Assembly (NCBI RefSeq): GCF_020497125.1 | Contig: NC_059089.1 | Coordinates: 26,371,282 to 26,435,281 of the forward strand | Origin: Mauremys mutica | Taxonomy: Eukaryota > Chordata > Testudines > Geoemydidae | Length of the DNA: 64,000 nucleotides | Direction: 5' to 3' | Shown: positions 21,173 through 32,342 of the stretch, piece by piece | Layout of the letters: every line of letters begins with the position of its first letter | How positions within the stretch are numbered: the first letter of the stretch is position 1 | Program-made: the position numbers and the translations under genes | Notes under the pieces: generated by a model | What the model was told of the DNA's origin: nothing | Databases searched by the model: none | Seen by the model: the letters and a program-made list of their open reading frames with translations, nothing else

Positions 21173-23514
21173 CACAGAAACATCACGAATCGGGGCTGAT
21201 GGAGAGCTGTGCGGGGAGTGGAAGCCACAGAGAGAGGACTGATCAGGGCTCCAGAGCATGTGGAAAATCGAAGGCACCTTTGTTTTAGAGCACCTTTTGT
21301 TAAAACCAGATCAAACAATCCCAAACCACCCCTTCCTTGCTGGGTCTGTCTGGTGAATTATTTGTTACATAAACCCATTGTAGTTGGGTGCCTTTGCCTT
21401 TTGTTGTTGTTGAGCTAATTGCCTTTGGAGGAGCTAGCGACACGACAATGCTAATAAAGTATGCACTACTTTATGCGGCAGAACACCAGGAAAATGTGCT
21501 CTTTTTGCTCTAGCAGCTGAGGAGCCAGTGGCTCAGATTCAACCCAGAAAAGGAACCTTCTTCCTTCCCAGAAAGTAGGAGGGGGGTTGTGAATAAATCT
21601 TGTGTGTCCTGGGAATGCAGCCCCAGCTTCAGGCCTTTGTCTGAGCACCCTCCCAGGCCTGGGGACTGGCAGGAGAGAGTCTTGCTGATCAGTCTGGGGG
21701 CCATCCAGCAAAAGCCGTTCCCTGGTTCTCCAAGTGTTTGCATTAGCTAAATGGTTCATTAGGGGAGCTGGAAAGTGCATTGTTTGTGCCTTGGGATATC
21801 CCACATGGAAGAGAAAATGGAAACATAAGCAGAAAAGTGACCTCTTAATTTCACACTCTCAGCTTTTTCTAGTCCGTGCCCAAGGATTTAGGTGCGAATG
21901 AGAAGCGCTGAGTTCCCCGCCGTCCCTCTCGGAGTAACATTAAGTATCAATAATGGAAGTGCTTACTGATACCCTATACAGTTCAACCCTTATCTTTTAT
22001 TTATAGCTGACAAAGCTCAGAGAAGGAAAAAATATCATCATACTTTAAATAATGGAAGGTAGAGGTATTAAAACTACCCAGGCAGTTACAGTAGTTGCAA
22101 AAATGTCTCCCAGCAGACCTGAGTGTGCATACACAGACTGCATTTTTAATTTTTAAAACATATTTCTTTCAAAATTATTCGGCAGTGCAAGAGAGCCACT
22201 TTTATGGGGTGATAAATTACTGTAATAAAGTGCCTTTTGTCCAAACGTATGGGAAGGAAGCCATTGCAGGCAGCAGAGACAGGAGCTGGCCCCTGGAGAC
22301 CTGAGACCTGTAAGCACAGGAGCATGTTGATTTCTCTCACATCACTTTAATTATTTTCAGGGCATCCTCTCCACTTTTTAATAGTGGTTTTGCTTTAGGT
22401 TAAGAATTCTATTTGGCTTTGATTTCTCTGTGTTCTAATGCAGCATCAGCCCTTTTGCACTGGTCCTACAAAACACAACTGCCCCCTCCCCTCAAGCCCA
22501 AGCAGATGACATGGTGCCTTTCACCTGTGTGCAATTAAAATGCACTGATGAGATTTTTTTTTCCTTTGAAACTTCAGAAAGTTCTTGGAAGTATCAACTG
22601 ACCAAGAACTCATGAGTAATAATTAAGGGCCTAATTCTGCTCCCCCTGGAGTCAATGAGGTTTTTGTCACAGCTGCATCCATCTCCTTAGCTGTCTGTTA
22701 AATTATTGAGCACACAAATGAAACCAACAGACTGGAACCCCATGATTCTTCTTGAAACTCTGGCCTTAGCATTAGTAGAAACAGGACTGAAACGGTGCCT
22801 AGATTTTTTTGCTGGCCCTCTGCACAGGGGTGAATTTCACATAAACATGCATAATGCAACTTTTACCCTTTGACTCTCCATTGTTTGTTTGTTTGTTTGT
22901 TTTTGTTGTTTAAATCCAAGCAGATTATTTTTAACCCCTGATCTTGTATAAACCCACATTCCTGCTCTGCATAAGATTCTTGTCCCCAAAGCTGTGGTGT
23001 TTGAACTTCACAGAATAAATAAAGTACACTTAATTGGGCCTATTATTTCCCTGCTATGGTGAAACCTTTCAGATCAGGCTTCAGCATCCCTGTGCCAATG
23101 AAAATACACGTGCCTAATTATTTCTATTTTTCAAAGAACCTCAAAGGCGGCTGATGAAAGGAACCTATTGCAAAAGCATATGGCAAATAGAGTGAAGTCA
23201 CCTAATGTGCAGAGCGAGCGAGTGCTGATCTCTTCCTGCATGCTTTTCAGTGATGCCACGAGTCATCCTGAAATGGGGAGTCTTGTTGCAGTCTCAGATA
23301 AGAAGATTGCTGGGAAATATCTGAGTTAATGTTACCAAGGAACTTTTAGGCCTTGAGATAGGGAGAATAGCATCGAGTCACCTGGGATGTCAAAACATTT
23401 TGAGTTTTCTTCTGCTGGAATCACAGTTTTGCAGAAAGGACAGACTATTATCCTGAATATCAATCTCTGTCTCTTCCTCCTCTTGGTTTCTAAAAAGTGG
23501 ATTTCTGTGCTGGA
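21173..23514. other. Gene-free stretch, nothing recognised
   Basis: A moderately AT-rich stretch with several AATAAA and TTTATT hexamers but no frame with recognisable content. Apart from the TTTG tract no repeat is clear. A conserved non-coding element could lie here but cannot be judged from one sequence. Confidence 0.4.
22883..22903. repeat. (TTTG)n microsatellite
   Basis: Five consecutive TTTG units within a T-rich context. Confidence 0.85.
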
Positions 23515-23645
23515 GAATAATAATTTATTGTGTTTATCATGGTAGTGCCTAGGGACCGCTGAGAATAGGGCCTCAGGGTGCTAGGTGCAGCACAAACCCA
23601 GGGTCATAGACAGTCTTTGTCTTGAAGAGCTTACAAACTAAACGG
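23515..23645 (-). mobile_element. SINE tail fragment
   Basis: On the minus strand this reads a tail like that of 6290-6390 (AAGCTCTTCAAGACAAAGAC, then the CTAGCACCCTGAGGCCC region and AATAATAA-like end). The 5' tRNA part is missing. Confidence 0.5.
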
Positions 23646-23704
23646 GCAGTTCCATTTATCTTGAGGACAGGATCAGTGCAGGTGGTTGCACTGTAAGGTC
23701 CCTC

Positions 23705-23730
23705 CCCACACACACACACACACACACACT
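23705..23730. repeat. (CA)n microsatellite
   Basis: Twelve or so CA units, next to the 3' tail of the CR1 that begins at 23755. Confidence 0.9.
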
Positions 23731-24707
23731 CACCAGTGGGAATCATTTCTGACATAAGAACACAAGAACTGGGTCAGACTAAAGGTCCGTCTAGCCCAGT
23801 ATCTTGTCTCCGACAGTGGCCAGTGTCATGCTTCAGACAGAATGAACAGGATAGAGCAATTTTCTTGTCTGCCAGTTCCAGGTTCTGGCAGTTTGAGGTT
23901 TAGGGATATCTGGAGCATGGGGTTGCATCCCTGACCATCTTGGCTAATAGGCATTGATGGACCTATTCTCCAGGAACTTCTCATTCTTTTTGAACGTAGT
24001 TACACTTTTGGCCTTCACAGCATCCCATAGCTACAGGTTTCTCAGGTTGACTTTATGTTCTGTGAAGATGTACTTCCTTTTGGTTAGTTTTAAACCTGCT
24101 GCTTGTTAATATCGTCGAGTGACCTCGAGTTCTTGTATTATGTGAAGGGATAAATAACACTTTTTTTTCTCCAGACCATTTATGATTGATAGACCTCTAG
24201 CATATCCCCTATTTATTGTCTCTCTTCAAAGCTGAACAATCGCAGTCTTTTTAATCTCTAGGTATATGGAAGCTGTTGCATACCCCTAATTTTTGTTGCC
24301 TTTCTCTGCACCTTTTCCAATCTTAATATATCTTTTTTTGAGATGGGATGACCAGAACTGCACACAGTATTAAAAGTGTGGGCATACCATAGATTTATAT
24401 AGTGGCATTATGGTATTTTCTGTCTTTATTATCTACCCCTTTCCTAATGATTCCAAACATTCTGTTCGCTTTTTTGACTGCCGCTGCACATTGAACAGAT
24501 GTTTTCAGAGAACTATCCATGATGACTCCAAGATCTCTGAATGGATAGCAGCTAATTTTAGACTCTCTCTCATTTTGTATGTATAGTCAGGATTATTTTT
24601 TTTCCAATATGCATTATTTTGCACTTAGCAGATGAAATTTAATGTTGATATTTTGTTGCTCAGCCACCCAGTTTTGTGAGATCCCTTTTGTAAGTCTTTG
24701 CAGTCAA

Positions 24708-25132
24708 CATAGGGGCCGACTTCTCCTCTTCCCAGTGGGTGCTCGACCCCCCCCCCCGCCTTGCCCCTGCACCGCCCTCGCCCCATCCCATTCCACCCTT
24801 TCCCCAAAGTCCCTGTCCCCTTCCCGCTCCCATTCCACCCCCGTCCCCACCCCGCCCCACTTCTTCTCTGCCTCCTCCCCTAAGCGCACCGCGTCCCCAC
24901 TCCTCCCCCTCCCTCCCTCCCTCCCTCCCAGAAAGTCCTAAGTGCCGCAAAACAGCTGTTACGTGGCGGGCGGTGGGAAGCGCTGGGAGGGAGAGGGAGA
25001 AGCAGGGACGCGGTGTGCTTGGGGGGAGGAGGAGGAGGGGGGAGCTTGGCTGCTGGTGGGTGCAGAGCACTCTCACTAATTTTTCCCTGTAGGTGCTCTA
25101 GCCCCAGAGCACCCACGGAGTCGGTGCCTATG
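24708..25132 (+). mobile_element. GC-rich hAT-like insertion inside a CR1
   Basis: The inverted ends CATAGGGGCCGAC and CATAGGCACCGAC bound 425 bp. The flanks GCAGTCAA (24700-24707) and GGAGTCAG (25133-25140) match at 6 of 8 bases, and CR1 sequence resumes directly after. The interior is strongly strand-asymmetric: C/T-rich to about 24930, then G-rich to about 25040. Long frames here (for example 24660-25076 on -) come from this low-complexity composition and I do not treat them as genes. Confidence 0.75.
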
Positions 25133-25406
25133 GGAGTCAGCACTGGACTTAACTGTCTTGAGTAATTTTGTATTGTAGGCAAATTTTGCCACCTCACTGT
25201 TCACCCTTTTTTTTTCCAGATCATTTATGAATATGTTCAACAGCACAGTTCCCACTACAGAGCCTTGGGGGGCCCTGCTATTTACCTCTCTCCGTGAAAA
25301 CTGACCGTTTTATTTCTATCTTTTGTTTCCTGTCTTTGAACTAGCTGCTGATCCATGAGAAGCCCTTTCCTCTTATCCCAGGACTGTTTAGTTTGCTTAA
25401 CAATCT

Positions 25407-25616
25407 TTAGTGAAAGATCTTGTCAAAGGCTTTCTGAAAGTCCAAGTACACTAGATCCACTGGATCACCCTTACCCAGGTGCTTATTGACATCCTCCAAG
25501 AATTCTAATAGATTAATGAGGCATGATTTCCCTTTACAAAAGCCATATTGACTTTTCCCCAACAGATCGTGTCTGTGTGTCTGATAATTTTGTGGTGTTG
25601 CTATTGTTTCAACCAA
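25407..25616 (-). pseudogene. CR1 reverse-transcriptase fragment
   Basis: This minus-strand frame contains SQYGFCKGKSCLINLLEF and VDLVYLDFQKAFDKIFH, the conserved finger and first catalytic region of CR1 reverse transcriptase, with the first catalytic Asp in YLDF. It is broken on both sides, with later RT motifs degraded, so it is not functional. Confidence 0.8.
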
Positions 25617-25950
25617 TTTTCCTGGTACTGAAGTTAGACTTCTGGCCTGTAATTGCCAGGATTGCCTCTGGAGCCTTTTTACATTAGCTACTCTCCAGTA
25701 ATCTGGTATGAGGCTAATTTAAGTGATAGGTTATATTTCCACAGTTAGTAGTTCTGCAGTTTCATATTTGAGTTCCTTCAGAACCATTGGGTGAATACCA
25801 TCTGGTCCTGGTGACTTATTGTTTAATTTACCAATTTGTTCCAAAACCCCCTCAACTGACACATCAGTCCTGGACAGTTCCTCTTATTTGTCACCTAAAA
25901 AGAATGGATCAGGTGTGGAGCTCTCCCCATATCCTACCAGGACCACTTCT

Positions 25951-27151
25951 AGGGAGAAAAGGTGAGTTGGTTTGGATGTCCCTTCAGGCCTTAGACTCAG
26001 GTAGTTGTGCTTATGGGTTTTGTGACATGGACATTGAGCTGAGATAAATTTCTTTTCATAACGTTTGTTTTTGCTCTGTTTTGATGACAGATGTTGTTGT
26101 TGTTGTTGTTATTGGAAGGAAAGAACTGAAGAACTGGTTTTCTCCAGTTAATAGTGGTTTGAAAATGATTCCTCTACTATTTTTATTATAGTCAGCTTTT
26201 ACAATCCTCATGTTTTCTGCATCAAGAAATATTGTTCTTTATTATATGCTGTGAATTATTGGTAATGACTTTCCTCAAGACACAATCCTTTTGGATCATT
26301 ACAGGCTAGGGACGCACACAGCCATGGATTCATTGATTTGATGGCCTGTAACAGCTCTGTCACTGATCAGTGAGCTGAGAAAGCTGTAAATGTTCTGACA
26401 TGACACTGTAGATTCTCTAAGCCTATACAGAATAGCCCCAGCCACCTTAGTACCAGAAACCATAACTTAAAACTGCCTCCTGCAAAGCAAACATGATGCA
26501 TTCACCACTGCTCCGAAGGGGAGGCGATCCACTTCAGTGGCCTGGGGTTGTCACAGCCATTTTAGTTGCCCAGACAAACCCGTTCTCTGTTTCTACGGGG
26601 ACTGAGGACGTTTCCACATGTAACTCACTGCTGTTAATGGGAGTTTCTGCACAGCCCCACAGAGCAGGGAGGAGGGAACAAGTATCGGATCCCATGAGGT
26701 GCTGTGTGCTAGGCTGCCAGCCCCATCAGCAGGAGAGGAAGGTGTGATTGGGACCTCTCCACAATCTAAGCACCACTTCAGAGAGAGAAAAATGTCAGCC
26801 CACCTCTCTCCATGAACCCTAGAGATCCTCAGTGGTTCGTGCCATTGCACCTCCTGCTGCTGAGATGATCCCATCTTCTCTGAAGGATAGTAGTGCTCTC
26901 CGGGAGCTCTGCTACCTTGGCTCGTGGGGATTAATACATCTAATGGATCTCTTGAATTCACAGGGCTTGGTTCTAGGGCTGGACAAAATGATTCAGGTAA
27001 AATTAAGAACTGCTCCAATCCCTTGCCCAACTTTTTAACTGAACCACAAACCCCAACCTTGTGCTGTGGGTTTTTTTATGTTTGCAAATATTTGTCTAAC
27101 ATTTTACAAATGGACTGTTTCATTTTAATACATCTGTCCTTCCTGGTTTGG
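25951..27151. other. Gene-free stretch, nothing recognised
   Basis: A 145-codon frame at 26593-27030 (minus) lacks any recognisable domain or splice context. Confidence 0.45.
26094..26111. repeat. (TTG)n microsatellite
   Basis: Six TTG units. Confidence 0.8.
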
Positions 27152-27159
27152 TCCTAACA

Positions 27160-27379
27160 CAGTGGTTCTCAAACTTTTGTACTGGTGACCCCTTTCACAT
27201 AGCAAGCCTCTGTGTGCGACCCCCTCTTATAAATTAAAAACATTTTTTTACATATTTAACACCATTATAAATGCTGGAGGCAAAGCGGGGTTTGGGGTGG
27301 AGACTGACAACTCACAACTCCCTATGTGATAACCTCGTGACCCCCTGAGGGGTCCCAACCCCCAGTTTGAGAACCAGGG
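27160..27379 (+). mobile_element. hAT MITE with CAGTGGTTCTCAAAC ends, copy 2
   Basis: It is closely similar to 13713-13936 through most of its length. The flanks TCCTAACA (27152-27159) and TCCTAACT (27380-27387) match at 7 of 8 bases. The last bases of the right end are slightly altered (CCAGGG in place of CCCCTG). Confidence 0.83.
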
Positions 27380-27489
27380 TCCTAACTGGAAGCAGAAAAT
27401 ACTGGAAATCTAATGAGTTTCCTAGACCAGTTTTACTGGCCCTTTAAAACTGGATTATTTAGATGAGCATCAATGTCTAATTAGACCAA

Positions 27490-27665
27490 AGACTCACCAA
27501 ATTTAGACCCCAATTCTGCAAGGTACTTAAATGCTTCCTTTAAGAGCGCATAAGTCCCACTGAAGAAAAGTGAAGTTAAGCACATGCCTAAGTGCTTTGC
27601 TGAATAGATTTAAATGCCTGCTTAATGTTAAGCATGTGCTTTGTTGAATCAGGGCTTTAGTCCAG
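27490..27665 (+). other. Probable interspersed repeat with AAGCACATGCxTAA motifs
   Basis: CAATTCTGCAAGGTACTTAA, AAGTTAAGCACATGCCTAAG, AAGTGCTTTGCTGAATAG and GTTAAGCATGTGCTTTGTTG form partly inverted units. A similar arrangement lies at 44345-44460 (GCACTTAAATTCAAG, TGGAACGTGCTTAAAG). Confidence 0.4.
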
Positions 27666-29679
27666 TTTCTTTAGAGTTATTTTGCTGTGAGTGCATTTTT
27701 TGTTTATGAATATAAACTAAAGCTGTAATGCTAATAAAGTTGAACACCCTGATTTTAAAATTCCACATTTCTTTTCATTCTACATGGAGATGATGATGGC
27801 TTCTTTTGTATCTGAGATTTACATGCAGTTCCATATTTTAGCAGTGACACATAATTTACATGTGATTAGATCAAAGTATTTATTTCCACAAGTTTTTAAA
27901 CAACAAAATCTGATACCAAATCTGCCTATTTTCCCCACGTTTTAAGTGGATTCAGAATATAAATATTAGCTTGGAGCAGCAGAAATTTTCATGAGATGTG
28001 AGTTTAAATGAGAGAGGGAGGCATTTCTCTGCCATATCCTTTCAAATAGTACTGTCGTGGCTGGGGAGTGAAGGTGGTAATGTATTTAAGAAGTGTTTTC
28101 ATGAAATATTTTATAAGTACAGTTCAAAATTCTTTTTTAAGTTAGGTAATCTGTCAAGGCTTTAAATTGTTAACAGAGGGGGGAAATTGCTTCAAAATTT
28201 TGACTGGCGCTAGCAGGAGATTGGGAGGGGATTCCTGCCATGAATTCACTGTGCTTCACACAGAGAATTTGTTCCAGAATCTCTTAGCCATGTCAAGAAA
28301 TTATTCCTAACTGGAGAAGATGAGCATGTGTTCTGAATTGTGCGGGCTATGGTATCAGAGAGCTCATCTCTCTCATGCAAATTACCCCAAATTACATGTC
28401 CTTCCTATAATGGGCCTTGCATTTCTTTGACCAAAAAAGACTGCCCATATGACAGCCCCTCTCATGCTCTAGAGTCTAGAAAAGCTCTGCTCTATTTGAG
28501 GTTAGAGACACCAGGGCATTTTATCCAAGAATATTTTCTGAATAAATAAAAAAAGTGATTTAACTTTTTTTCAGTTGGGCGGGGGGGGAGGGGAAGGTTT
28601 TTTGTTTTCTAACCAGCTTGTTTTGGGACTGGGATTTTGGAAGAACAGAAATGAAGTCCCTGACTAATCCATTACAGGTTTTTATGCAAGGCGGGGACAG
28701 GACATTTTTGGAGTATTTACTTGGGGGGGGTGCATGCGTGCCACAATACAACTACCGAGTCCTAGTATAGTAATTAACTCCCACTTTTAAAAAGTATACT
28801 GTCTTTTTTTTAAAAAAAGAAACTCGCAATAACAATAAGAACAAAATACAATTACATATCTTCTTAATCAAGTTAACAGCCAGCCTGTGCTCTCCTTTAC
28901 TGCTGCTGGTGATAGTGAGAAGTTACTCGCACAAGGTAGCTCACTGAAGTTATTTGTGTGAGTAACTGCTTATCTGTGTGAGTACAAGGTTCACAGCCTG
29001 GCCCCCAGTTCTGTACTTTTCATCCTTCCACTTGACTGAGAGCATTCTCCTGAGGGCTGTTCTGAGGTCTCTTTATATTTTCTTTATTCAATTCCCGTTT
29101 ACTGAGTTCTGCGTGAATAAAACCTGGGCTGCCATAGCAGCTGCCTCACATGGCTCCTTCATCTGGAAGAGCCGCTCTGTCACATTTTCAGCTATGACTG
29201 GCACAGGTGGTTGAGCTGAGGGTGAATTTAGTTTAGTTGGGCTTTATTTTCTCCTTTGAGTGGGGCAGGGCTTCACGTGGCAGAGCACTGCTGCCTCTAA
29301 TGGACACTCATTGTCGGGTGCCCTGAAACCAGCATCGTCATGGCTGCCTTGCAGCAGCTGGCATTTCAGGCGTAGCATTCTGTGTGACCCATGGAACTAA
29401 GAGCAATGTCAAGCTCCTACAGCTCTTCATCCTGCAGACCTGGCCAAATCAATAGGATTTCTCTGAGCAGGCTTAGCCCCTTGAAATGGAAATCCTTTCT
29501 CAGTTTCAGTGCAACTGAGACAGACATGGCAATGTCCTGTAATATCGTTGGGAGATCTTACGGTGTTAAGCTGATGTATTATTGTGGGCCAGGTTGCCTC
29601 TGTATTTCTATGGGAGAGGGTAATCACAGACCCTCCAGGGACTCGGAACAGCGAGAGGGTGATTAGGCAAATTCATTCA
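27666..29679. other. Gene-free stretch, nothing recognised
   Basis: G-runs near 28579 and 28723, and otherwise AT-rich unique-looking DNA. Confidence 0.4.
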
Positions 29680-30195
29680 GTTGTATCCTCTCCAGAGAGG
29701 CACCCAGCACCTGCTGGGGAGGCTTGCCTTTGCTAGCTCAAACTGGATTCTCCAGAGGCCAAAGACAAAGAAAGGACTTTGGGATAAACCACCTGAGTTT
29801 AAACTGACTTAGGGTCACCTTTCTGATCCAGCAAAGAGACAGGAACGTCTGTCTAAGGGGAGGACCCAATTCCTTAGAGAGGGGTTGGAAGGATGGTCAT
29901 CTGCCAGAGCCTTGTTGGAATTGGGGTGATCTCTGGTAAGCTTAGTAGCATGTGTGTAGGTTCTTTTATTGTTTTTTCTTATGTTTTCTCTGGAATGCTT
30001 TTACCTTAAGAATAAATGTGCTTGCTTAGAAAGAGCTGTGTGATAACTGTAGGCAATTATGTCATTTCTAGCCTCTGAGGAGAAAAGCAAAGCAGGCCTG
30101 ACGTGCTGGGGAATTTGCAATGTAGACAGGGAACTGTGCAGCCTGGAGATTTCCCAGTCAGCAGGGAGTGGGGAACTAGAAGCCTAAATGGGTGC
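29680..30195 (+). other. Possible LTR or retroelement 3' fragment
   Basis: The stretch contains GGTAAGCTTAGTAGCATGTG, a T-rich run and an AATAAA at 30011-30016 followed by GTGCTTGCTTAG, a pattern I associate with repeated sauropsid LTR-like sequence. No ends or target duplication were found. Confidence 0.3.
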
Positions 30196-30240
30196 CCTGG
30201 CTGGACCATGGTAGGGGAATACAGGTGCAGTTGCCATGAA

Positions 30241-30263
30241 CTGTGTGTGTGTGTGTGTGTGTG
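30241..30263. repeat. (GT)n microsatellite
   Basis: Eleven GT units followed by an alternating GCGCATGTGCGTG tract. Confidence 0.9.
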
Positions 30264-30339
30264 CGCATGTGCGTGTACACACATGCACAAACTATATCAT
30301 ATAGGTCATGTGCAGATCAGAGCTATTCCATGCTAAGTT

Positions 30340-31234
30340 GCAACTGAATTTAAACACTGAGATAGACCTAATTCACCCTTCTCAGAATTTCTGCCTTAAT
30401 ACAAAGAAATCAGATCTTCCATTTTCTGCCTGAACACAAGGAGCAGATAATTAATTCTCCAGGGTAGGGATCAGGATTTGAGGCGGTCTCAAAGGCAGGG
30501 AACCCTTCCCGTGGAGGCATGAACAGCTGCACTGGCCCTGCTGGTAGGGGGATTCTCTTCAACTCACCCAGATAATGAGCTCTTTCCTCCTCTTAACCTT
30601 TTATCTATAGTGCAATTAGAAGTGAGCGGAGCTGGCTGTGCTGGAAAAAAGTTTCTTTAACCTGGCAAGAACAACTTCTTAATTATTAAGCCAATGGTGG
30701 GGAGAAGGGTCTGAGTCTGAGCCAGGTGAGCAGAAGAGACTGTTCTACTCACCTGGATAAGCACAGACTCCACTTGATGCTCTGCTGAGATCGGATGCAG
30801 TGAGTGATCCTTTGGAAACAGCAACCCAGTTAACACTAGATCTGCCTAAGTGCAGTTGCATATCCATTGCTTTACAGTCCTGGAGTCAGCATCACAGACT
30901 GTAAGTTAGTCAGTCCCAAAAGAGGACGATGTCTATCTGGTACCACAGGCCTTATGTAAGTGGCAGACGTTCTCCCCATTGACTCCAGCATTCTGTGCAA
31001 TGTGTGTCCATCTGTCTGTCCATGCTGGATAACCTAAGACAGTTGTTCTATTACCATCCTCAAGGGAGTTAGATGGGTCACGAGCCACCCTCCATTCTTT
31101 GTTTTCAGTCTTACACTAAAGTGTATTTGCTCAGTCTCTACTATATTCATGTCTGGAATCACTTGTGCTCTTAAACCATTGTGCTTTTTCTCTATCAATA
31201 GCTATACAAATTGGCAGGAAGGATTCTGCTTGAG
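30340..31234. other. Left flank of the hAT element, nothing recognised
   Basis: No frame or repeat could be supported up to the hAT target duplication at 31235. Confidence 0.4.
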
Positions 31235-31511
31235 AGTGGGGTCAGGACTGGCCTTACCATGAGGCAAACTGAGATGGCTGCCTCAGGTGCCAGACTGTGG
31301 GAGGGCTCCACTAGGACCTAGAGTGTAGAAAATTGTGTCTGGTGCATATGTATTCTCTCATCTCTAGATGCACAGAGATGGTGGAGTGCTGTGCTGGAAG
31401 AAGGAGGGCACAAGAAACATAACAGGCAGGCAGGAGAAAAGGTGAGAGGGCGTAACAGAATGCAGCAGCAGCAGCAGCTGCAGGGAGAGAGAGGAGAAGG
31501 AGCCTCTTATG

Positions 31512-31736
31512 CAGGGCCAGCTCCAGGCACCAGCAAAGGAAGCAGGTGCCTGGGGCGGCTAATAGAAAGGGGCGGCAGTTGGTCCGTTGTTGGGGTGGCA
31601 TGTCCGGGTCTGCGGCAGCACTTCGGTGGTGGGTCCTTCACTCCCTCTTCCTCTTCAGCGGCCGCTCAATCGGGTTTTCCTTTTTTTTTTTCTTTTTTTT
31701 TTTCTTCACCACTTGGGGATGCTGGAGCCGGCCCTG
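31512..31736 (+). mobile_element. hAT MITE nested in the larger hAT element
   Basis: The ends are CAGGGCCAGCTCC and, inverted, CAGGGCCGGCTCC. The flanking CTCTTATG (31504-31511 and 31737-31744) is a perfect 8-bp target duplication. It has no coding capacity. A long T-rich run (31679-31704) lies near the right end. It shares its termini with 46769-46934 and 58540-58751. Confidence 0.92.
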
Positions 31737-32342
31737 CTCTTATGTACCTCTCTAGCACCCCCAAGAGCCTGGACTGATTCCCACCAGCTTCTCAGGGAGC
31801 TTCCTGTTTCCTGCTGCTTCCCTGAACCCACTTGAGGAGAACAGGAGTCAACTGAAGTAGTAGGAGCCAGTTGGGCCCTTAAGAAGCTGATATCTCCCCT
31901 CACTCAGGCCCTGCTACCAGCCTGCTTATTTGTCCCCTTCAACTGAGTGTTGAGAGCCACTATAGCTGGCACAGAACAGCAGTCACGAGTGAAAGAAGAA
32001 AACGCCCCTCTGGGGCAGCATTCAGAAAAAGAAAGAAAGCAAAGGAAGCTTTTCTATCTAAGCAGGAAGGAGCTCTCCTGAGATACAGACACACACATGT
32101 TCACGATGAGCCTTCCGGCCCCAGTGAGGATGTGAGTGGTGAGGAGATGCCTGATCTTCCAGTTAGAGCGCAGGTGACCTGGCAGCTACTGCAGCATCCA
32201 TATCTCCATCTCAAATGGATGTAACCATGCACATTCCTGAAGAAAAGTGTAGATAAGAGAAGAGTGTGGTGGAGGCACAAGAAACAGCTGCTGCTGAGTT
32301 TAGTTCCTTAAGTCTCTAGATGATCCAGGACTGTGGACCCAC

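Larger units (their letters stand above)
23755..25950 (-). mobile_element. CR1 LINE, minus strand, interrupted
   Basis: The 3' tail is at the left (TAAGAACACAAGAACTGGGTCAGAC on +). The body runs through 3' UTR and reverse-transcriptase-derived sequence to about 25950, with a hAT-like insertion at 24708-25132. CR1 elements are usually short 5' truncations; about 1.77 kb of CR1 here is the longest copy in the window. The 5' boundary is approximate. Confidence 0.8.

Noticed and set aside
24660..25076. 138-codon minus frame in the C/G-rich block
   Set aside because: Low-complexity Gly/Glu/Arg or Pro/Ser composition arising from strand-biased DNA, present in several phases at once.
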